A stretch of DNA of 64,000 bases. It comes from Corynebacterium pygosceleis (GTDB lineage Bacteria; Actinomycetota; Actinomycetes; Mycobacteriales; Mycobacteriaceae). The notes beneath the pieces were generated by a model that did not search any database, was not told the origin of the DNA, and was given only the letters and a program-made list of their open reading frames with translations. A program made the translations under genes and the position numbers. Numbering within the stretch: the first letter of the stretch is position 1; the number at the start of each line of letters is the position of its first letter. Location of the stretch: positions 620,001 through 684,000 of the forward strand of contig NZ_JAENIQ020000001.1 in the NCBI RefSeq assembly GCF_016595275.2, given 5' to 3'. Below are positions 58,894-64,000 of this stretch, piece after piece.

Positions 58894-60003
58894 GTGCTTG
58901 ATTTCGTCTACTGGCCCATTTCGGCCATCCTCTGGTTCTGGCACAAGGTCTTCAGTGTCCCCTTCGGGTCCGGATCCGGCATCTCCTGGGTTCTGGCCAT
59001 CGTGTTCCTGACCTTCACCATCCGTGTCCTCCTGGTCAAGCCCATGCTCAACCAGATGCGGTCCTCGATGAAGATGCAGGCGTTGCAACCCCAGCTCGCC
59101 GAGGTCAAGGAACGCTGGAAGGGCGACCAGACCAAGATCATGGAGGAGACCCGGCGCATCAACAAGGAGGCCGGCGTCAACCCGATCGCAGGTTGCCTTC
59201 CGGTCCTCGTCCAGATGCCGGTGTTCATCGGACTGTTCCATGTTCTCCGTTCCTTCAACCGGACGGGTTCCGGTCCCGGACAGCTGGGTCTGTCGATCGA
59301 GGAGAACAGGCAGCTCGCCAACTACATCTTCTCCCCCACGGACGTACAGTCCTTCCTGGACGCACGCCTGTTCGGTGTGCCGATCTCGTCCTACATCAAG
59401 ATGCCCGGCGACATGTACGAGGCTTTCCAGCCCGTCGATTTCACCCGGATGAACATCGTCCTCGTCGCGGTGCCGTTGATCATCCTCACCGCGGTGGCCA
59501 CCCACTTCAACGCGAAGATGTCCATCACCCGGCAGCGTGAACGTATCGCCAGTGGAAAGCAGAAGAGCATGGCGAGTGCTCAGATGCAGTCCCAGATGGA
59601 GATGATGAACAAGATGATGGTCTGGTTCTTCCCGGCCATCATCGTGTTCACCGGTATCTTCTGGCACATCGGTCTCCTGTGCTACATGGGGGCCAACAAC
59701 CTCTGGACCTTCTTCCAGCAGCGCTGGATCTTCGCGAAGCTCGACCGCGAGGAAGAGGCCGAGGAAGAGGCGAAGAAGGAGGCGAAGCGGGCCACCGCAC
59801 CGAAGCCCGGCGTTCGCCCGGAGAACCCCAAGAAGGCCCCGAAGAAGAAGCGTCGTGCCGCGAAGCAGGGCAACCTGAGCATCGACCAGGTTGCCGGCGG
59901 TGACGGGAAAACCGACGCGGCGGCCGGAGAGACTGGGAATCCCGTCGACGGCGGGGACTCCGGTACCCGTTCCCCGAAGAAGAACGGCGGGAAGCGGAAG
60001 TAG
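58894..60003 (+). CDS. yidC: Membrane protein insertase YidC
   Basis: The 369-aa insertase has five hydrophobic segments, beginning LDFVYWPISAILWFWHKVF. The cytoplasmic hairpin contains MRSSMKMQALQPQLAEVKERW and NPIAGCLPVLVQMPVFIGLF, and a late helix GLLCYMGANNLWTFFQQ. The C-terminal ~70 residues are a strongly charged Lys/Glu then Lys/Arg tail, likely ribosome-binding. It has no signal peptide with lipobox at the chosen GTG 58894, 7 bp after yidD. A terminator follows. Confidence 0.95.
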   Translation: MLDFVYWPISAILWFWHKVFSVPFGSGSGISWVLAIVFLTFTIRVLLVKPMLNQMRSSMKMQALQPQLAEVKERWKGDQTKIMEETRRINKEAGVNPIAGCLPVLVQMPVFIGLFHVLRSFNRTGSGPGQLGLSIEENRQLANYIFSPTDVQSFLDARLFGVPISSYIKMPGDMYEAFQPVDFTRMNIVLVAVPLIILTAVATHFNAKMSITRQRERIASGKQKSMASAQMQSQMEMMNKMMVWFFPAIIVFTGIFWHIGLLCYMGANNLWTFFQQRWIFAKLDREEEAEEEAKKEAKRATAPKPGVRPENPKKAPKKKRRAAKQGNLSIDQVAGGDGKTDAAAGETGNPVDGGDSGTRSPKKNGGKRK

Positions 60004-60024
60004 GTGACCACTTCCCGACCCGAG

Positions 60025-60058
60025 AGGGCCCACAGGATCTTCCCCTGTGGGCCCTTTT
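60025..60058 (+). terminator. Terminator after yidC
   Basis: The AGGGCCCACAGG / CCTGTGGGCCCT stem with a 7-nt loop is followed by TTTT. Confidence 0.85.
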
Positions 60059-60129
60059 CGGCTCTCCGGGAGTGTCGGTCTCCTTCCGTGGTTTCGTCGG
60101 ACTGTGCGGACCGTCCGTCGCATGGAAAG

Positions 60130-60810
60130 ATGTTTCACGTGAAACCACCAGAGATTGATCCGGAAGAACTGGCCGCTCCCCCGTCCCCCGCTGCGGCGGC
60201 GATCTTCGGCGGGAACCTGGAGAAGGCGGTCGCCTACCACCGCTCATTGGCCACGGACGGCGCGGTCCGTGGTTTCATCGGTCCCCGTGAGATTCCCCGG
60301 CTCTGGGACCGGCACATCCTGAACTGTGCGGTCCTGGGTGAGGTCATCCCCCGGGAGGACGGTGTCAGGGTGGCGGACATCGGTTCCGGTGCGGGACTGC
60401 CCGGGATTCCGCTCGCACTCGCCCGGCCGGATCTCGACATCACCCTCATCGAACCGCTGCTGAAGCGGTCGACGTATCTTTCCGAGGTGGTCGGTGAACT
60501 CGGGCTGGACAATGTCACCGTTGTCCGGGGACGCGCCGAGGACAAGGTGGTCCGGGAACAGGTCGGCCGGTTCCGGGTGGTCACCTCCCGGGCCGTCGCA
60601 CCCCTCGGTAGGTTGGCCGGATGGTCACTCCCGTTGGTCGCCCGGGGCGGCGAGATGATGGCACTCAAGGGGACGTCCGTGCGTGAGGAACTGGACCGGG
60701 ATTCCCGGGAGATCCACCGAGCCGGAGGTGGACGGGCACGGATCATCACCGCCGGTGAGGACCTCGTCGACGAGCCGGCGACCGTCATCGTGATTCCCCG
60801 CCGCCGGTAG
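60130..60810 (+). CDS. rsmG: 16S rRNA (guanine527-N7)-methyltransferase
   Basis: The 226-aa AdoMet-dependent methyltransferase has LWDRHILNCAVL, the SAM-binding VADIGSGAGLPGIPLALARP, and SRAVAPLGRLAGWSLPL. It modifies G527 of 16S rRNA; loss gives low-level streptomycin resistance in relatives. ATG 60130 overlaps a parS site, so the product begins MFHVKP. That sequence is dictated by the parS bases and may not be functional protein. The parA gene starts 192 bp downstream. Confidence 0.94.
   Translation: MFHVKPPEIDPEELAAPPSPAAAAIFGGNLEKAVAYHRSLATDGAVRGFIGPREIPRLWDRHILNCAVLGEVIPREDGVRVADIGSGAGLPGIPLALARPDLDITLIEPLLKRSTYLSEVVGELGLDNVTVVRGRAEDKVVREQVGRFRVVTSRAVAPLGRLAGWSLPLVARGGEMMALKGTSVREELDRDSREIHRAGGGRARIITAGEDLVDEPATVIVIPRRR
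60131..60146. promoter_or_regulatory. parS centromere site
   Basis: TGTTTCACGTGAAACC matches the parS consensus TGTTTCACGTGAAACA in 15 of 16 positions. ParB from the nearby gene would bind it and spread. It lies within the first codons of rsmG, about 3 kb from dnaA. Confidence 0.92.
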
Positions 60811-61002
60811 CCCGCGATCCACCGGGGCGGGCGGGGACGTCCCGGTGGATGAGTCATCCGTGAGACACTAGTGTTGAACTGACGGCGGTACGGGTCGAGG
60901 ATTCAACGGCCCGGGTACACACCGCCTGAACCGGTGCACCGGATCAGGCTTTCTGTGTTCATGACCTGCCAATTCCGGCGATGAAAAGGGGAAACCACGT
61001 CC

Positions 61003-61980
61003 ATGGACGACAATTTCTGGGACGACACACCGATAGCGGCCGCAGCGAAACGTGCCGCCAGGGTGAAGACCCCGAACGCCTTTTCACTGCCCCGGCCTGA
61101 ACGCCCCAGGATCTTCACCGTCGCGAACCAGAAGGGTGGGGTCGGTAAAACCACCACCTCCGTGAACCTCGCGGCCGGTCTCGCCCTCTGTGGCCTGAAC
61201 GTGCTGGTCGTCGATCTGGACCCCCAGGGGAACGCGTCCACCGCTCTCGGTGCCGAGCACCGTGGCGAGGGTGTGTTGTCGAGCTACGAGGTCCTGCTCG
61301 GTGAGTGCGGTCCCCTCGAAGCGATGCAGACGTCGACCGCGCACGAGAACCTCAAGTGCATTCCGGCGACGATCGATCTCGCCGGATCCGAGATCGAGCT
61401 GGTCTCGATGGTTCGTCGTGAGTACCGTCTCGCGGATGCGCTGAACGAGGAGTTCATCGTCGGGCAGGGGTTCGACTATGTCTTCATCGACTGTCCCCCG
61501 TCACTCGGGTTGCTCACGATCAACGCGATGACCGCTGCGCGTGAGGTGCTCATCCCCATTCAGTGCGAGTACTACGCTCTCGAGGGGGTGGGACAGCTCC
61601 TCAACAACATCACCATGATCCGTGACTACCTCAACCGGGAGCTGCACATCTCGACGATCATGCTCACCATGTACGACGCCAGGACGAAGCTCGCCGAACA
61701 GGTGACCGAGGAGGTCCGTTCGCACTTCGGTGATGTCGTGCTGAGATCGGTGATACCGAGGTCCGTGAAGGTGTCCGAGGCTCCGGGCTACGGGCAGACC
61801 GTGCTCGCCTACGATCCAGGTTCCCGTGGTGCGATGGCCTACCTTGATGCCGCGAAGGAGATAGCGACACGCGGCGACTACCCGGTCACCGCGGAATCCG
61901 GGGCCGTCGGAGTGGCCCCGGGGGCCGGAACCGGTCATGACACGCAGCGTCCGGATGACGGAGACGGAGGTGGACGGTGA
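61003..61980 (+). CDS. parA: Chromosome-partitioning ATPase ParA
   Basis: The 325-aa Walker-type ATPase has the deviant Walker [21 protein letters not shown], then [10 protein letters not shown] and [16 protein letters not shown]. It forms a nucleoid-bound gradient that pulls ParB-parS complexes apart. An N-terminal extension of about 35 residues precedes the ATPase. Its C-terminal Gly/Asp-rich tail overlaps parB by 4 bp (GTGA). Confidence 0.96.
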   Translation: MDDNFWDDTPIAAAAKRAARVKTPNAFSLPRPERPRIFTVANQKGGVGKTTTSVNLAAGLALCGLNVLVVDLDPQGNASTALGAEHRGEGVLSSYEVLLGECGPLEAMQTSTAHENLKCIPATIDLAGSEIELVSMVRREYRLADALNEEFIVGQGFDYVFIDCPPSLGLLTINAMTAAREVLIPIQCEYYALEGVGQLLNNITMIRDYLNRELHISTIMLTMYDARTKLAEQVTEEVRSHFGDVVLRSVIPRSVKVSEAPGYGQTVLAYDPGSRGAMAYLDAAKEIATRGDYPVTAESGAVGVAPGAGTGHDTQRPDDGDGGGR

Positions 61981-63107
61981 CTGAGCGACACACGGAACGA
62001 AATCCCCTCCTCCAGAAGAAAGGGTCCGAACACACCATGTCACAACAATCCCGCAAGGGTGACAGTCGCCGTGGCGGCCTGGGGCGCGGCCTGGCCGCTC
62101 TCATCCCGGACGGGGCCTCGCCGGCCCGTCCCCGGCTCGGTGACGGTGCGGCGAGCATCCTCATGGGTGAGCAGCGTAGCCAGGGTACGGGTACCGGAAA
62201 GACCGGTGCAGAGGGTGCGCGGCCCGGGGGACCGTCCACGGGAAAGCGCGGCAAGGCACCCACCGCCGCCTCCGCGACGCCGGACAGCGGATCCTCCGTC
62301 GGTGCCGTCTACCGCGAGCTTCCCGTCACGCAGATCATGCCCAACCCGCACCAGCCGCGGACCGTCTTCGACGAGGAGGCTCTCGGGGAACTCGTTCATT
62401 CGATCCGTGAGTTCGGGCTCATGCAGCCGATCGTCGTCCGGAGGGCACCGGATGACGGAGGCTGGGAGATCATCATGGGTGAGCGTCGGTGGCGTGCGGC
62501 CACCCGGGCGGGACTGACCGAGATCCCGGCCATCGTCCGGGACACCGACGACGGATCGATGCTCCGTGACGCCCTCCTCGAGAACATCCACCGCGTACAG
62601 CTCAACCCGCTGGAGGAGGCGGCGGCCTACCAGCAGCTCCTCGAGGAGTTCGGGGTGACGCAGGCGCAGCTCGCTGACCGGATCGGCCGTTCCCGTCCCG
62701 TCATCACCAACATGATCCGGTTGCTGGCTCTGCCGGTTCCCGTCCAGCGGAAGGTCGCCGCGGGTGTTCTCTCAGCCGGACACGCCCGTGCCCTCCTCGG
62801 TCTGCGGACCGGCGCCGAGGCGCAGGCATCCCTCGCCGACCGGATCGTCGCCGAGGGGCTCTCGGTCCGGGCCACGGAGGAGGCTGTCACCCTGTTGAAC
62901 CGTGGAGACACGGTTCCCGAGCGGAAAACGAGGGAAAAAGCCGCTCCACCCGAGTTCGCGACCCTCGCCGCGGACAGCCTCGCCGATCGCCTGGACACCC
63001 GGGTGACCGTGAGCGTCGGGAAACGTAAGGGGAAGATCATGGTCGAGTTCGGCGACCGGGAGGATCTCGAACGGATCATGGGACTTCTCCGGGCCGGTAA
63101 CAGGTAA
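61977..63107 (+). CDS. parB: Chromosome-partitioning protein ParB
   Basis: The 376-aa CTPase and parS-binding protein has [13 protein letters not shown] at the ParA-interacting end and [20 protein letters not shown]. The CTP-binding segment is [19 protein letters not shown] with [20 protein letters not shown], followed by the helix-turn-helix [25 protein letters not shown]-terminal dimerisation domain follows a disordered linker. GTG 61977 has GGAGG upstream; ATG 62037 would remove 20 residues. Confidence 0.96.
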   Translation: MTERHTERNPLLQKKGSEHTMSQQSRKGDSRRGGLGRGLAALIPDGASPARPRLGDGAASILMGEQRSQGTGTGKTGAEGARPGGPSTGKRGKAPTAASATPDSGSSVGAVYRELPVTQIMPNPHQPRTVFDEEALGELVHSIREFGLMQPIVVRRAPDDGGWEIIMGERRWRAATRAGLTEIPAIVRDTDDGSMLRDALLENIHRVQLNPLEEAAAYQQLLEEFGVTQAQLADRIGRSRPVITNMIRLLALPVPVQRKVAAGVLSAGHARALLGLRTGAEAQASLADRIVAEGLSVRATEEAVTLLNRGDTVPERKTREKAAPPEFATLAADSLADRLDTRVTVSVGKRKGKIMVEFGDREDLERIMGLLRAGNR

Positions 63108-63137
63108 CACCCACTCCGGAAGAGATCGGGGCCCGGC

Positions 63138-63818
63138 ATGATTCCCTCGCTGTACGCGGTGACACCGGACACCGTCTCCCGCATGCATCCGGCCGCCCGG
63201 GAGAGCGTCTTCTGGGAACTGGACCCCGCGACCGCCGCGGAGGTCGTCGACGCAGGTTCAGCGACACTGGAGAAGGAGGCCTGGATCAACCGGGTTCTCC
63301 TTGAACAGGGTGGGTGCGGGTACAGCATCGGAACGGCCGGGGACGCGGAGGCGATCGCGACCGTGCTGTTCTGTGCCCCGGAGCATGCCTCGGGCGTGGT
63401 TCAGTTGCCGACGGCGCCGGTCTCCCCCGATGCACAACTGCTCACGTCCCTGTTCATCGAACGGCGCTTCGGTGAACTGGGTGTCGAGTCGGTGCTCATC
63501 AATGCGGTCATCCTGGATCTCACCCGGCGGGGTGCACGCGCGGTGGAGGCCTTCGCCCTGCGGAACCCCGGAGCGACGGCCGCCCGGCGGGACCGTGGCC
63601 CGCGGAATCCATCCGGGGACGCGGACATGGACGCGGTCGCCATCGCGGCCCGGGCATCCGAGATAGGTCTCCCGGACATCGGTGTACTGGAGGCCGCCGG
63701 TTTCGCGGTGGTCGCCGACCATGACCTTCTGCCACGGCTCAGGCTGTCGCTGCCCGGACAGGATCTCGTGTGGAGCGAGGAGGCCGCGGAACTCCCGCTG
63801 GTGACGACACCGGGATGA
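63138..63818 (+). CDS. Possible GNAT-like N-acetyltransferase next to parB
   Basis: The 226-aa soluble protein occupies the position between parB and cwlM where actinobacteria carry a conserved acetyltransferase-like gene. Segments such as SPDAQLLTSLFIERRFGELGVESVLINAVILDLTRRG (in parts) and LEAAGFAVVADHDLLPR are compatible with the C-terminal half of a GNAT fold. The CoA-binding RxxGxG/A loop is not clear. The function is therefore not assigned. It starts at ATG 63138, 30 bp after parB. Confidence 0.55.
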   Translation: MIPSLYAVTPDTVSRMHPAARESVFWELDPATAAEVVDAGSATLEKEAWINRVLLEQGGCGYSIGTAGDAEAIATVLFCAPEHASGVVQLPTAPVSPDAQLLTSLFIERRFGELGVESVLINAVILDLTRRGARAVEAFALRNPGATAARRDRGPRNPSGDADMDAVAIAARASEIGLPDIGVLEAAGFAVVADHDLLPRLRLSLPGQDLVWSEEAAELPLVTTPG

Positions 63819-63866
63819 CCGGTGGCACGGGTGACGTCCCGGCAGTGAGCCGGGGAACACCCGCGA

Positions 63867-64000
63867 CTACAGCAGCTCCGACTCGAGGATCTCACTGAAC
63901 TTGTAGGTGCCCGTCGGCTGATCGTCCCGGTCCATCAGGTACAGCCGCTTGACCGCGACAACGATGGACTCGGCGATGGCGTCCCGCTGGGAGGCGTCGG
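63867..64000 (-). CDS. cwlM: CwlM-like N-acetylmuramoyl-L-alanine amidase, C-terminal fragment
   Basis: This is the last 43 codons of a gene entering from the right, ending TAG at 63867-63869. The tail reads DAIAESIVVAVKRLYL ... DQPTGTYKFSEILESELL. That agrees with the C-terminus of actinobacterial CwlM-type amidase-like proteins, which are encoded next to parB and the acetyltransferase-like gene. CwlM is a PknB substrate controlling peptidoglycan precursor synthesis. Catalytic residues are outside the window. Confidence 0.6.
   Translation of the reverse strand, partial: DASQRDAIAESIVVAVKRLYLMDRDDQPTGTYKFSEILESELL

Overview
The window is a stretch of chromosome around the replication-initiation locus of a high-GC actinobacterium. 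It is most likely a Corynebacterium or close mycolate-producing relative. The evidence is the block parB-parA-rsmG-yidC-yidD-rnpA-rpmH | dnaA-dnaN-recF-dciA-gyrB, the fhaA-fhaB-pstP-rodA-pbpA-pknA-pknB plus crgA growth/division operon, a secreted mycolyltransferase, and many GTG starts with 4-bp overlaps. The species cannot be named from the sequence alone.

Layout. 1-16.4 kb is accessory metabolism. It holds the end of a 3-methyladenine DNA glycosylase, a family 2 glycosyltransferase, gamma-glutamyltransferase, two tiny paralogous secreted proteins, AMP nucleosidase, a two-component system feeding an ABC exporter, a DUF559-type protein, and an operon of short-chain dehydrogenase, sirtuin and membrane EEP phosphatase. 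That operon is divergent from a succinate-semialdehyde dehydrogenase/photolyase pair. Intergenic gaps in the first 11 kb carry a dispersed palindrome-containing repeat. 16.4-25 kb contains AT-richer gaps, a CAP-domain secreted protein, a mycolyltransferase, a frameshifted MerR/GyrI-like gene, DinB, a glycosyltransferase-phytoene desaturase operon, two acidic secreted paralogues with a C-terminal hydrophobic anchor, and tRNA-Leu. 25.4-34.8 kb is the Ser/Thr kinase, phosphatase and peptidoglycan-elongation operon, followed by crgA.

35-39.2 kb holds an unexpected cluster of five perfect DnaA boxes, rhomboid and cyclophilin genes, a coiled-coil membrane protein, and a toxin-antitoxin-like pair. 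The putative toxin is a Doc relative with a destroyed Fic motif, and a perfect 13-bp inverted repeat lies upstream of the pair. 39.3-49.2 kb carries gyrA, a DUF3566 gene, tRNA-Ile, tRNA-Ala, a DUF6918-like gene and a monoamine-catabolism cluster (permease, flavin amine oxidase, AraC-type regulator, aldehyde dehydrogenase). Both transcription units of that cluster have matching direct-repeat operators. gyrA and gyrB converge here, which suggests that the 39-49 kb segment is inverted relative to the usual actinobacterial order. 49.3-64 kb is the replication/segregation core, with DnaA boxes on both sides of dnaA, a parS site at the rsmG start, and parAB. The window ends in a cwlM-like gene.

How the parts work together. 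The right third initiates replication and segregates origins. The middle operon coordinates wall growth by phosphorylation. The monoamine cluster looks like a complete uptake, deamination and aldehyde-oxidation route under one regulator.
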